Part shown: in pieces, positions 1-7,739 of the stretch | How the letters are laid out: the number at the start of each line of letters is the position of its first letter | Position numbering within the stretch: position 1 is the stretch's first letter | NCBI RefSeq assembly: GCF_008807415.1 | Contig: NZ_CP043626.1 | Coordinates: 186,001-250,000, forward strand | DNA: 64,000 nucleotides | DNA from: Pseudomonas denitrificans (nom. rej.) | Lineage (GTDB): Bacteria; Pseudomonadota; Gammaproteobacteria; Pseudomonadales; Pseudomonadaceae | Direction: 5' to 3' | The notes under the pieces: model-generated | Seen by the model: the letters and a program-made list of their open reading frames with translations, nothing else | Told to the model about the DNA's origin: nothing | Database searches by the model: none | Made by a program: the position numbers and the translations under genes

Positions 1-112
1 GAATGGCTTGTCTGAATGCCTGGCTTCGTCTGAAGGGTATTTCGTACAAGTGAGGGAGTGAGCGCTGAAGTGGGGGAGTTGCCTTGTCTGGCGGACTCAG
101 GTTGGCGATGCA

Positions 113-139
113 GCGCCCCATAAAGCAAACATGGGGCGC
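113..139 (-). terminator. Hairpin downstream of the WGR-domain gene
   Basis: A perfect 9-bp inverted repeat (113-121 with 131-139) lies just beyond the stop of the minus-strand WGR gene. It has no clear T-run, so intrinsic termination is only possible. Nothing else was recognised in bases 1-156. Confidence 0.4.
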
Positions 140-156
140 CATGACTCAAGATGGTT

Positions 157-884
157 TTACTGGGCGTAAGCGGCCAGGTCCGTCCTCAACTGGTCGAGAA
201 TGGCCGAAGGCTTGCCGTCTCCCCATCCCAGATGCACGCCCATCCTGTCGAGGCACGCGATGGCCGCCATGGCGGAGGCTTTCAGCGAGGCGTCCAGGCT
301 GCCGGTGATCTTCATTTGCCCGAATGCGGCGGCAATGACGACGTGGCAGCTCTGGTAGATGTCCGGTTCAAGTTCTTTGTTTTCCGGCTTGAGTGCGTCT
401 TCGATATCGATCGAAACGGGCTCGACGAAGGTCATTCCCCACTGGGTTTCGATCAGCCATCGGGGGAAGTCCGCGACGCTCGGGTCTTCTGAGTGCGGAG
501 GAAGCCGGCGAGCTCGCTCAGGGCATCGCTGCCTTCGTCGCTGCCGAAGGGCGCATCTTCATCGCAGCAGTCGTAGTAGATGTCATCGGCAAAGTGGGCG
601 ACGAAGCGCGGGTGCGAGGTCAGGCGATGCAGCCCGACTTCCTCGTCGTCGAAGTAGCGGTGGCCGTCGTAGTCGAAGGGGAAGTCGACATAACCTTTCT
701 TCATCTTGCCCTGGGTGAGCTTCCGGGCCTGCGCCTCGCAGTCTTCGGGGGATGCAAATGCCTTGATCTGGTTGCGGCCGCTGGTGCCGCTCTTGCCGTA
801 GTTGACCAGCAATTCGGAGCCCAGCGTTTCAACTCGCCAGAACTTGTCCGCTTTTTCTTCCGTGAATTTCAGTGACGCCTTCAT
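157..884 (-). pseudogene. WGR-domain protein, interrupted by a -1 frameshift
   Basis: The start (ATG at 884) opens a 143-residue frame whose first 70 or so residues look like a WGR domain, a small fold found in poly(ADP-ribose) polymerases and in MolR/YehF-type bacterial proteins. Key features are FWRVETLGSELLVNYGKSGT near the start and a KGYVDFPFD stretch. This frame stops at 453, but a second frame continues without a gap from about 490 to 157 (SVADFPRWLIETQWG, then an acidic stretch and a C-terminal DQLRTDLAAYAQ). One extra base in the CC run near 490 joins both halves into one protein of about 242 residues. The break may be a sequencing error; the four similar breaks in this window make that likely. 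The role is unknown. There are no operon partners. Confidence 0.7.
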
Positions 885-945
885 CCTGACCTCGGGTGGT
901 TTGCAGGTGAGGGATTATCTGGATTCCCGGCCGGATGGTCGAGGG

Positions 946-1050
946 CGTAGGGCGCATAACGCCCCAAGCGTTATCCGCCATCTGGTCGGCGGATAAAGCG
1001 TTCCGCTTTATGCGCCCTACGAGCGCAGCCGGTGCACATCGTAGGAGCGC
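946..1050. repeat. Palindromic repeat family A, copy 1 (76 bp) plus 29-bp tail
   Basis: An imperfect palindrome starts CGTAGGGCGCATAAC and ends with the complementary GCGCCCTACG at 1021. It is followed by a 29-bp tail and by a degenerate REP-like GTAGGAGCG hairpin to about 1078. Copy 2 (2373-2477) matches almost base for base, tail included. Other copies are at 11105, 50718 and 59598. It is probably a non-coding extragenic repeat. Confidence 0.8.
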
Positions 1051-1082
1051 GCCCCGCAGCCATCGCCGCGGGGCGCTCACCA

Positions 1083-1553
1083 TCAACTCAGGCGCAACGC
1101 CTGCGGCAACTCCGGCAGTGGCACCCAGACCTGCCCCTGCCAATCGAGCACGCTCAGTTGCTCGCGCTCCCAATGCAACAGGCGACGGCGTGGGCCTTCA
1201 GTCGGCCCGCTGCCAGCTTCCGCCCGCAGGCTGGGCACCACTGTCTGGGTGATCCACTGGCGGATGCAGCGGTTTTCCGGGTGATAGAAGTGAATCAGCG
1301 TGGCGTACAAACCGGATTCACTGACCAACTCCACTTCCTCGGTGGGTTGGTACTCACCCAGGATCGAACGGCGACACAACTGGTCTGCGTCCAGGTTGTG
1401 TTCCAGACGTTCTTCCAGGTAGGCACGCATCAGCTTCGCCAGATCGCGTACGACGAACCACGGTTGCTCCTCGATCAGCAGGGCGCGCAGGCGGCGTTTG
1501 TGGCGGTAGAAAGTGGTGGGGAGGAATGGTGTTTGGGTTGTGGAAAGGGACAT
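1083..1553 (-). CDS. BRO-N (phage antirepressor-like) domain protein
   Basis: The protein has 156 residues and resembles the BRO-N domain of phage and baculovirus antirepressors: an early FYRHKRRLRALLIEEQPWFV segment, then RDLAKLMRAYLEERLEHNLD, and a central GLYATLIHFYHPENRCIRQW. BRO-N domains bind DNA in prophage and mobile-element regulators; stand-alone chromosomal copies like this are common in Pseudomonas and have no known role. No other phage gene is nearby. It lies between two nearly identical 105-bp direct repeats together with two AT-rich orphan ORFs, which suggests an acquired cassette. The family call rests on recognition of the motif pattern only. Confidence 0.7.
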   Translation of the reverse strand: MSLSTTQTPFLPTTFYRHKRRLRALLIEEQPWFVVRDLAKLMRAYLEERLEHNLDADQLCRRSILGEYQPTEEVELVSESGLYATLIHFYHPENRCIRQWITQTVVPSLRAEAGSGPTEGPRRRLLHWEREQLSVLDWQGQVWVPLPELPQALRLS

Positions 1554-1781
1554 GGATTGGGCGTCCTATACGTAACGCTCCATGCTAACGGGCATGTATT
1601 CCGCCGCGAGGGTGTGTTCAGCACCATATTGGGCAGGCTAAATATCGCTCTCTGTCGAGTCAATGGACTTAAGTGCCGAATTTCTGGTAGGAAAACGCGA
1701 AACAGTGGAATTTGGCTATGCTCCATTTTGGTCGCACTCAGCGACCAAAAATCAAGGAACCTGATTTTTAAGGATGATGCC

Positions 1782-1916
1782 ATGACTGATAGAAGGCCCA
1801 TAAACCCAAATGTTACCGTCCCGAAACCAGGTGGCGGAGATCAGCCGCGATCTCGAAATAAGGATGGTCAGATTCGTGAGAAACGTGATGACGCAGGAAA
1901 GTCGCGGAAGAAGTGA
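1782..1916 (+). CDS. Small basic hypothetical protein (44 aa)
   Basis: A 44-residue ORF starts at ATG 1782 with an AAGGA ribosome site just upstream. It is rich in Arg, Lys, Pro and Gly and ends GKSRKK. Base composition is near 48% G+C, well below the surrounding DNA, so the stretch from about 1560 to 2340 looks foreign. I recognise no family. It may be transcribed together with the next ORF, about 100 bp downstream. Coding status is uncertain because of its length. Confidence 0.45.
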   Translation: MTDRRPINPNVTVPKPGGGDQPRSRNKDGQIREKRDDAGKSRKK

Positions 1917-2015
1917 CTAATCTTTATATAGAGTAGATCAGCGGAGCTTCTAGTGTTCATTGTATTGGTAAGTTTGAATGCAGAATGCTCCGCTTTTATC
2001 TTTGAGAGAAATTCT

Positions 2016-2279
2016 ATGGGGTACGGTGGTCAACGAGATCCAAGAGAGTATCGCCGAATTATGGCGGAGGTATTCTTTGACCCTTGTCGTCGTAGAAATG
2101 GCGTTCGGCCATGCGCGGGACAGGGTTTTTCTGTGGATATGAAAATAGAGTGCTCTAAGTTAATTAGAGGGTATCCACTAGGCACAAGGGTGTACTTGGA
2201 TGTAGTTGAGACAGATAAAGAAGGTGGGCAGTCTTTTTTGTATAGCAGCTACAAGTGGGCGCACGAAGTTGTTGAATGA
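2016..2279 (+). CDS. Hypothetical protein in AT-rich island (87 aa)
   Basis: I chose ATG 2016 (MGYGGQRDPREYRR) because GAGAG precedes it and the upstream residues of the longer frame look non-coding. The predicted protein is 87 residues, soluble, with no signal peptide or membrane segment; two Cys pairs occur in FFDPCRRRNGVRPCAGQG and MKIECSK. It is much lower in G+C than its neighbours and uses AT-rich codons. I recognise no family. Together with the 44-aa ORF and the BRO-N gene it forms the cargo between repeat copies at 946 and 2373. Confidence 0.55.
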   Translation: MGYGGQRDPREYRRIMAEVFFDPCRRRNGVRPCAGQGFSVDMKIECSKLIRGYPLGTRVYLDVVETDKEGGQSFLYSSYKWAHEVVE

Positions 2280-2372
2280 ATTTTTTGCTAATGAATAGCC
2301 GGTGACAGCACTCATACATACGCGTTACTCCTACAGATAAGGCCAATGACGTCGTTTGGCCGCCCACCAGTG

Positions 2373-2477
2373 CGTAGGGCGCATAACGCCCCAAGCGTTA
2401 TCCGCCATCCCGACGGCGGATAAAGCGTTCCGCTTTATGCGCCCTACGAGCGCAGCCGGTGCACATTGTAGGAGCGG
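2373..2477. repeat. Palindromic repeat family A, copy 2 (76 bp) plus 29-bp tail
   Basis: This is a near-identical direct copy of 946-1050. The differences I see are confined to the loop and one tail base. With copy 1 it brackets a 1.3-kb segment. Its end runs into the REP element at 2467. Confidence 0.8.
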
Positions 2478-2514
2478 GCCATGCCCGAGATCGCGCGCAT
2501 GGCGCGCTCCTACA
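2467..2514. repeat. REP-like palindrome (family C)
   Basis: This is a 48-bp imperfect palindrome of the type TGTAGGAGCGGGCC...GCGCGCTCCTACA. Its right end supplies the TAG stop of the LysR gene (2510-2512). A nearly identical copy lies at 10990-11037. Confidence 0.75.
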
Positions 2515-3415
2515 GGGAGACGGAGGTTTCGCCGCCCACCAGAATCCCCTGTTCGCGCCCACAGACTTCCACCAGGAAATCCCACACCAGTCGCAGCCGC
2601 ACCGAGCGGTGCAGTTCGCGCCGGGTACACATCCAGTATTCCCGTTCGATGAATTCCTCCGGCAGCACCGGCACCAGCCGCGGGTCGTGCAGGCCCATGT
2701 ACTGCGGGAGGATGGCGATGCCGATGCCGGCCTGGGCGGCCTGTTGCTGGGCGACCACGCTGGTGCTGCGGAACACTACCTGCGGGTGGCGGCAGAAGCT
2801 GTGGTGGAACAGCAGTTCCTGGCTGAACAGCAGGTCGTCGACGTAGCCGATCCACGGGTGGCGGCTGAGGTCTTCGCGGTCGCGCAGGGGCGGGGCGTTT
2901 TCCAGGTAGGCGGGGCTGGCGAACAGGCTCAGGCGGTAGCTCGTCAGGCGGCGGCTGATCACCAGGTCGGCGCTGGGGCGTTCCAGGGTGATGGCGATGT
3001 CCGCCTCGCGGTTGGTGATGCTGACGAAGCGCGGCACCGATACCAGTTCCACTTCCAGGCCGGGATAGCGCTGCATCAGCTCGCCCAGGCGCGGGGCGAG
3101 GAACATGGTGCCCAGGCCTTCGGTGACGCCGATGCGGATCTGCCCCAGCGGCGAGATGGCCTGGCTCATTTCCTCCTGGGCGAGGAGGGCGGTGTTCTCC
3201 ATGGCCTCGGCGTGCTTGAGCAGCGCCTGGCCGGCCGGGGTGAGCTGGTAGCCGCCGGTGTGCTGGGCGAACAGTTGGGTGCCCAAGTCGCGCTCGATGC
3301 TCTCGATATGCCGCGCCACCGTGGCGTGGGTGGTGCCCAGGCGCTTGGCGGTGGTCAGCAGACGCCCGCTGCGGTGCAGCTCCAGGAAGTAGCGCAGGTC
3401 ATTCCAGTCGAACAT
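2510..3415 (-). CDS. LysR-family transcriptional regulator
   Basis: The product is a 301-residue LysR-type regulator. The N-terminal winged HTH (about residues 5-65) shows the usual pattern LLTTAKRLGTTHATVARHIE, followed by a linker helix and a two-lobed effector domain (about 90-295) with QIRIGVTEGLGTMFLAPRL and a GIGIAILPQYMG element. I placed the start at ATG 3415 (MFDWNDLRYF), where an AAGGA site sits 8 nt upstream; an in-frame start 10 codons earlier lacks one. It is divergent from the GMC oxidoreductase gene and so probably controls it and the MHS transporter. An inverted repeat in the shared intergenic space (3466-3518) is the likely binding region. The effector is unknown. The order LysR/GMC/MFS resembles PAO1 PA3711-PA3709. 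Confidence 0.9.
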   Translation of the reverse strand: MFDWNDLRYFLELHRSGRLLTTAKRLGTTHATVARHIESIERDLGTQLFAQHTGGYQLTPAGQALLKHAEAMENTALLAQEEMSQAISPLGQIRIGVTEGLGTMFLAPRLGELMQRYPGLEVELVSVPRFVSITNREADIAITLERPSADLVISRRLTSYRLSLFASPAYLENAPPLRDREDLSRHPWIGYVDDLLFSQELLFHHSFCRHPQVVFRSTSVVAQQQAAQAGIGIAILPQYMGLHDPRLVPVLPEEFIEREYWMCTRRELHRSVRLRLVWDFLVEVCGREQGILVGGETSVSL

Positions 3416-3465
3416 CTCGGCAGTCCTTGTTGTTAGAAAACGCACAGCAGCTGACTCGAAACGAC

Positions 3466-3518
3466 TGTTCTTTTATCACGAACGAACGACTAGGCTCGGT
3501 CCTCAGATAAAAAGAACA
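3466..3518. promoter_or_regulatory. Inverted repeat in the LysR / GMC divergent promoter
   Basis: TGTTCTTTTATC (3466-3477) faces GATAAAAAGAACA (3506-3518), identical when reversed apart from one extra A. The halves sit 28 bp apart in a 124-bp divergent intergenic region. This is the most structured element there and a plausible regulator site. Binding by the LysR protein is inferred. Confidence 0.5.
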
Positions 3519-3539
3519 AGCACGACGAGGTACTTCTCC

Positions 3540-5204
3540 ATGCCCCAGGCACTGGATGCTTATGACTACCTGATCGTCGGCGCGGGCCCTGCCGGCTGCC
3601 TGCTGGCCAATCGCCTGTCCGCCGACCCTGCCAACCGCGTGCTGCTGCTCGAAGCCGGCGGCCCGGACAACTATCCCTGGATCCACATTCCCGTCGGTTA
3701 CCTCTACTGCATCGGTAACCCGCGCACCGACTGGTGTTTCGACACCGAGAAGGTGCCGGGCCTGAACGGCCGCGCCATCAAGTACCCGCGCGGGCGCACC
3801 CTGGGCGGCTGCTCCTCGATCAACGGCATGATCTACATGCGTGGCCAGGCACTGGACTACGACGGCTGGGCCGCCGAGGGCAACGCTGGCTGGGGCTGGA
3901 ATGACCTGCTGCCGCTGTTCATGAAGATGGAGGACCACTTCGGCGGGTCGAGCGAGCTGCATGGCTCGGGCGGCGAGTGGCGGGTGGAGAAGCAGCGGCT
4001 GTCGTGGATCATCCTCGATGCCTTCCGCGAGGCGGCAGCGCAGTCCGGCGTGCGCCCGGTGGACGACTTCAACGGCGGCGACAACGAAGGCTGCGGCTAC
4101 TTCCAGGTGAACCAGCGTTCCGGCGTGCGCTGGAACGCCTCGAAGGCCTTCCTGCGGCCCATCGCCAACCGCCCCAATCTCACTGTGCTGACCAACGTGG
4201 AGGCCCTGCGCGTGTTGCTGGAGAACGGCCGCGCCGCCGGGCTGGAAGTGAACTGGCAGGGGGCGCGGCGCGAGCTGCGGGCCCGGCGTGAAGTGATTCT
4301 CTGCGCCGGGGCGATCAACACGCCGGTGCTGCTGCAACGCTCCGGCATCGGCCCGCGCGATCTGCTGGAGAAACACGGCGTCGGCGTGCGCCATGAGCTT
4401 TCCGGCGTCGGCGGCAACCTGCAGGACCACCTGCAACTGCGCCTGATCTACCGCATGAACGGCGCGCCCTCGCTGAACCAGATCGCCTCGACGCTGTGGG
4501 GCAAGATGGGCATGGGCCTGGAGTACCTGCTCAAGCGCAGCGGCCCACTGTCCATGGCGCCGAGCCAACTGGGCGCGTTCGCCAAGTCAGACCCCGGCCA
4601 GCGTTCGGCCAACCTCGAATACCACGTGCAGCCGCTGTCGCTGGAGCGCTTCGGCGAGCCGCTGCACAGCTTCCCGGCTTTCACTGCTTCGGTGTGCGAC
4701 CTGCGCCCGCTGAGCCGTGGCTCGGTGACGCTGCGTTCGCTGGACCCGCGCGACAAGCCGGTGATCCAGCCCAACTACCTGAGCCACCCGCAGGACCTGC
4801 GCGTGGCTGCCGACGCCATCCGCCTGACCCGCCGCATCGCCGCCGCGCCCGCGCTGGCGCGCTACCAGCCGGTGGAGTTCAAGCCCGGCCCGGACTACCA
4901 GACCGAGGAAGACCTGCACCGCGCCGCCGCCGAGATCGGCACCACCATCTTCCACCCGGCCGGCACCTGCCGCATGGGGCAGGGCGAGGGCGCGGTGGTG
5001 GACAGCCAGTTGCGCGTGCACGGTATTCCCGGCCTGCGCATCGCCGACGCCTCGATCATGCCCAGCCTGACCTCCGGCAACAGTTGCTCGCCGGTGCTGG
5101 TGATCGCGGAAAAGGCCGCGCAGATGATTTTGAGCGAACCCGCGCGTGGCGCGGAGGTCATCCCTTCCAGTGGGCGCACACAGGAGGAAGCTCCGGTGGC
5201 GTGA
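3540..5204 (+). CDS. GMC-family FAD-dependent oxidoreductase (alcohol/choline dehydrogenase type)
   Basis: This 554-residue flavoenzyme belongs to the glucose-methanol-choline family, which oxidises alcohols to aldehydes using FAD. It shows the N-terminal dinucleotide motif VGAGPAGCLLANRL with LLLEAGG about 20 residues later, the GMC signature region YPRGRTLGGCSSINGMIYMR, and the C-terminal active-site pair: His472 in HPAGTCRMG and Asn514 in SGNSCSPV. Length is normal for the family and there is no signal peptide. It is followed after 126 bp by an MHS-type transporter on the same strand, so the pair may import and oxidise one compound under the divergent LysR regulator. The substrate cannot be read from the sequence; automatic annotation as choline dehydrogenase would be over-precise. 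Confidence 0.9.
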   Translation: MPQALDAYDYLIVGAGPAGCLLANRLSADPANRVLLLEAGGPDNYPWIHIPVGYLYCIGNPRTDWCFDTEKVPGLNGRAIKYPRGRTLGGCSSINGMIYMRGQALDYDGWAAEGNAGWGWNDLLPLFMKMEDHFGGSSELHGSGGEWRVEKQRLSWIILDAFREAAAQSGVRPVDDFNGGDNEGCGYFQVNQRSGVRWNASKAFLRPIANRPNLTVLTNVEALRVLLENGRAAGLEVNWQGARRELRARREVILCAGAINTPVLLQRSGIGPRDLLEKHGVGVRHELSGVGGNLQDHLQLRLIYRMNGAPSLNQIASTLWGKMGMGLEYLLKRSGPLSMAPSQLGAFAKSDPGQRSANLEYHVQPLSLERFGEPLHSFPAFTASVCDLRPLSRGSVTLRSLDPRDKPVIQPNYLSHPQDLRVAADAIRLTRRIAAAPALARYQPVEFKPGPDYQTEEDLHRAAAEIGTTIFHPAGTCRMGQGEGAVVDSQLRVHGIPGLRIADASIMPSLTSGNSCSPVLVIAEKAAQMILSEPARGAEVIPSSGRTQEEAPVA

Positions 5205-5330
5205 CGGCGATCCCGTCTGCCCACTTTTTTATTTGGCGTGTAGCAAATCAACGGTATCGCGCGGTGTGAAAACCGTGGCAGTCGAGGCTGACAAAAACAA
5301 AAGCCCCCAGAAGGGGCGGGAGAGCCCGCA

Positions 5331-6968
5331 ATGACCGATCCAGCAATCACGAGTGCGACACAGACCAGCTCCTATGAGCGGCCCGCGACTTCGCGTCGCG
5401 ACGAGCGCAAGGTGATTTTCGCCTCGTCGCTCGGCACGGTGTTCGAGTGGTACGACTTCTTCCTCTACGGGTCGCTGGCGGCGATCATCGCCAAGCACTT
5501 CTTCGCCGGGGTCAACGACACCACTGCATTCATCTTCGCCCTGCTGGCGTTCGCCGCCGGCTTCCTGGTCCGCCCCTTCGGCGCGCTGGTGTTCGGCCGC
5601 CTGGGGGACATGATCGGGCGCAAGTACACCTTCCTCGTCACCATCCTGCTGATGGGCCTGTCGACCTTCGCGGTGGGCCTGCTGCCGGCCTACGCCACCA
5701 TCGGCGTGGCCGCGCCGATCATCCTCATCGTGTTGCGCCTGCTGCAGGGCCTGGCGCTGGGCGGTGAGTACGGTGGCGCGGCGATCTATGTGGCCGAGCA
5801 CGCGCCGGACCACAAGCGTGGCGCCTACACCAGCTGGATCCAGTGCACCGCCACCGCTGGCCTGCTGCTCTCGCTGGTGGTGATCTGGGGTTGCCGCCAG
5901 CTCACCGGCGCCGAGTTCGAGACCTGGGGCTGGCGGCTGCCGTTCCTGATCTCCATCGTGCTGCTGGGCATCTCCACCTGGATTCGCCTGTCGATGCACG
6001 AGTCGCCAGCGTTCCTGAAGATGAAGGCCGAGGGCAAGGTGAGCAAGTCGCCGCTCAAGGAGTCCTTCACCAACTGGGGCAACCTGAAGATCGTCCTGAT
6101 CGCGCTGTTCAGCATCAACGCGGGCCAGGCGGTGACCTTCTACGCCGCGCAGTTCTACGTGATGTTCTTCCTCACCCAGGTGCTGAAGGTGGACCCGGCA
6201 TTGTCCAACGGGCTGCTGATCATCTCCCTGGTGATCGGCGCGCCGTTGTTCGTGGTGATGGGCTGGCTGTCGGACAAGGTCGGCCGCAAGCCGGTGCTGA
6301 TCACCGGCCTGCTGCTGGCCACGGTGCTGTACTTCCCGCTGTTCCAGGCGCTGACCCATTACGCCAACCCGCAGATCGATGCGGCCACGCGCCAGGCGCC
6401 GGTCACCGTGATGGCAGACCCGGCCACCTGCACCTTCCAGTTCGACCCGGTGGGCAAGGCCAAATTCGACAGCGCCTGCGACAAGGCCAAGACCCTGCTG
6501 GTGAAGGGCGGCGTGCCCTACAGCACGGTGGCCGCGCCGGCCGGCAGCGAGCTGGTGGTGACGGTGGGCGAGAAGCGCCTCGAGGGCTTCGACGCCGCCG
6601 CGCTGGGCGCTGCGGTGAAGGACGCCGGCTACCCGACCGTGGCCGACTCTTCGCTGGTGAACCGGCCGATGGTGGTGGCGATCATCGTCGCGCTGATCTT
6701 CATCGCTACCTGCTGCTACGGCCCGCTGGCGGCGCTGATGGTCGAGCTGTTCCCGACGCGCATCCGCTACACGTCGCTGTCGCTGCCGTACCACATCGGC
6801 AACGGCTGGTTCGGCGGACTGCTGCCGACCATCTCGTTCGCGCTGGTGGTGTACACCGGCAACATCTTCTACGGCCTGTGGTACCCGGTGCTGATCACGG
6901 CGATGAGCCTGGTCTGCTCGCTGCTGTTCCTGAAGGAGACCAAGGACAACGACATCCACGCGGATTGA
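5331..6968 (+). CDS. MFS transporter, metabolite:H+ symporter (MHS) family
   Basis: The protein has 545 residues, and 12 membrane helices are expected. The start is typical of the MHS group (VFEWYDFFLYGSLAAIIAKH), followed by the MFS loop motif GRLGDMIGRKYTF and LRLLQGLALGGEYGG. A second loop motif, GWLSDKVGRKPVL, starts the C-terminal half. Between about residues 348 and 445 there is a hydrophilic insert of roughly 95 residues containing two Cys (PATCTF and DSACDK). Ordinary MHS carriers are near 430 residues and lack it; it should lie outside the membrane. Related carriers import organic acids or betaines by proton symport. It is probably co-expressed with the GMC enzyme upstream. Confidence 0.88.
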   Translation: MTDPAITSATQTSSYERPATSRRDERKVIFASSLGTVFEWYDFFLYGSLAAIIAKHFFAGVNDTTAFIFALLAFAAGFLVRPFGALVFGRLGDMIGRKYTFLVTILLMGLSTFAVGLLPAYATIGVAAPIILIVLRLLQGLALGGEYGGAAIYVAEHAPDHKRGAYTSWIQCTATAGLLLSLVVIWGCRQLTGAEFETWGWRLPFLISIVLLGISTWIRLSMHESPAFLKMKAEGKVSKSPLKESFTNWGNLKIVLIALFSINAGQAVTFYAAQFYVMFFLTQVLKVDPALSNGLLIISLVIGAPLFVVMGWLSDKVGRKPVLITGLLLATVLYFPLFQALTHYANPQIDAATRQAPVTVMADPATCTFQFDPVGKAKFDSACDKAKTLLVKGGVPYSTVAAPAGSELVVTVGEKRLEGFDAAALGAAVKDAGYPTVADSSLVNRPMVVAIIVALIFIATCCYGPLAALMVELFPTRIRYTSLSLPYHIGNGWFGGLLPTISFALVVYTGNIFYGLWYPVLITAMSLVCSLLFLKETKDNDIHAD

Positions 6969-6985
6969 TCCCCGGCTGAGGTGAA

Positions 6986-7014
6986 AGGGCCCGGCTGGTT
7001 GCCGGGCTTTTTCA
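6986..7014 (+). terminator. Rho-independent terminator of the GMC-MHS unit
   Basis: A GCCCGGC / GCCGGGC stem with a short loop is followed by TTTTTC, 20 nt after the transporter stop codon. Confidence 0.8.
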
Positions 7015-7117
7015 TGTCTGTCGCCAGCGCGGGAGTCCTGCGTGGCATCGGCTGCGGCTTCGCCTTAGGATGCCGTGCCCGGTACACCGCCGGATCACTC
7101 AAGGAGCGAATACGATC

Positions 7118-7456
7118 ATGGCCATCAAGAATGAAAAGCTGAGTCAGTACAGCTTCCTCGACGACATGGTGCGCGACAGCTACTTCCCGCCGCAGCTGGT
7201 CGCCAAGGGCCAGCAACTGCTGGTGGCGCTGTGCGAGGCCATCGAGGCGCAGGCACCGGCGGACCTCGATGCGCTGTATGCGCTGACCCATGAAACCACC
7301 CTGGCCTTCAATGCACTGGGCGAGGAGTTCGAGGACCAGGGCAGCGAGATCGAGACGGCGGCGCGCGACAGCATCGGCGGGGATGTCGCCTTCATCGCCG
7401 AGGCCTATGGCTTCGATGCCGATATCGAGGAACTGATCGCGCCGCGCGAGTGGTAG
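7118..7456 (+). CDS. DUF5713 family protein
   Basis: The protein has 112 residues. I chose ATG 7118 because AAGGAGCG lies 10 nt upstream; the longer frame has no such site. It opens MAIKNEKLSQYSFLDDMVRD and carries LYALTHETTLAFNALGEEFE, DQGSEIETAARDSIGGD and a C-terminal FDADIEELIAPREW, a pattern I associate with DUF5713, a small family of unknown function. The protein is acidic, helical and soluble, with no signal peptide. It is monocistronic: a terminator precedes it and another follows it. Confidence 0.75.
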   Translation: MAIKNEKLSQYSFLDDMVRDSYFPPQLVAKGQQLLVALCEAIEAQAPADLDALYALTHETTLAFNALGEEFEDQGSEIETAARDSIGGDVAFIAEAYGFDADIEELIAPREW

Positions 7457-7483
7457 CTCGTTCGAGCTTCCGTGAAATGACGA

Positions 7484-7511
7484 AGGCCCGGCTTGATGCC
7501 GGGCCTTTTCG
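7484..7511 (+). terminator. Rho-independent terminator after the DUF5713 gene
   Basis: AAGGCCCGGC and GCCGGGCCTT form a stem over a 4-nt loop and are followed by TTTTCG. Confidence 0.8.
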
Positions 7512-7572
7512 TTGGGGCGCCGGAGTCCGCCTGTAGGAGCTGGGTAGTTCGCGGGCAGGGAGGGAGGCACCT

Positions 7573-7656
7573 TGTAGGATGGGGGGAGCGCAGCGATACC
7601 CATGCTGTCGGTGCGCCGGAGTCGATGGGTATCGCTGCGCTCCACGCCATCCTGCG
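7573..7656. repeat. Palindromic repeat family B, copy 1
   Basis: This is an 84-bp imperfect palindrome. The left arm is TGTAGGATGG...GCGATACCCATG; the right arm is CGATGGGTATCGCTGCGCTC...CATCCTGCG. Full copies also lie at 26020 and 43402, and half copies at 11052 and 11187. It is intergenic and probably non-coding. Confidence 0.75.
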
Positions 7657-7689
7657 TTCGAGGTTTTTCCCGATATCGGTGGGTGCGAG

Positions 7690-7722
7690 AAGAAAAACAA
7701 AAGGCGCCCGAAGGCGCCCTTT
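7690..7722 (-). terminator. Terminator of the monooxygenase gene
   Basis: Read on the minus strand, a GGGCGCC-TTCG-GGCGCC stem is followed by TTTTGTTTT, 20 nt after the monooxygenase stop. Confidence 0.75.
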
Positions 7723-7739
7723 GTGGCAGGCAGCGACGA

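Noticed and set aside
2331..2855. Minus-strand ORF running through repeat A, the REP and the end of lysR
   Set aside because: It is made of repeat sequence and the antisense or shifted frame of the LysR gene; no start site or domain.
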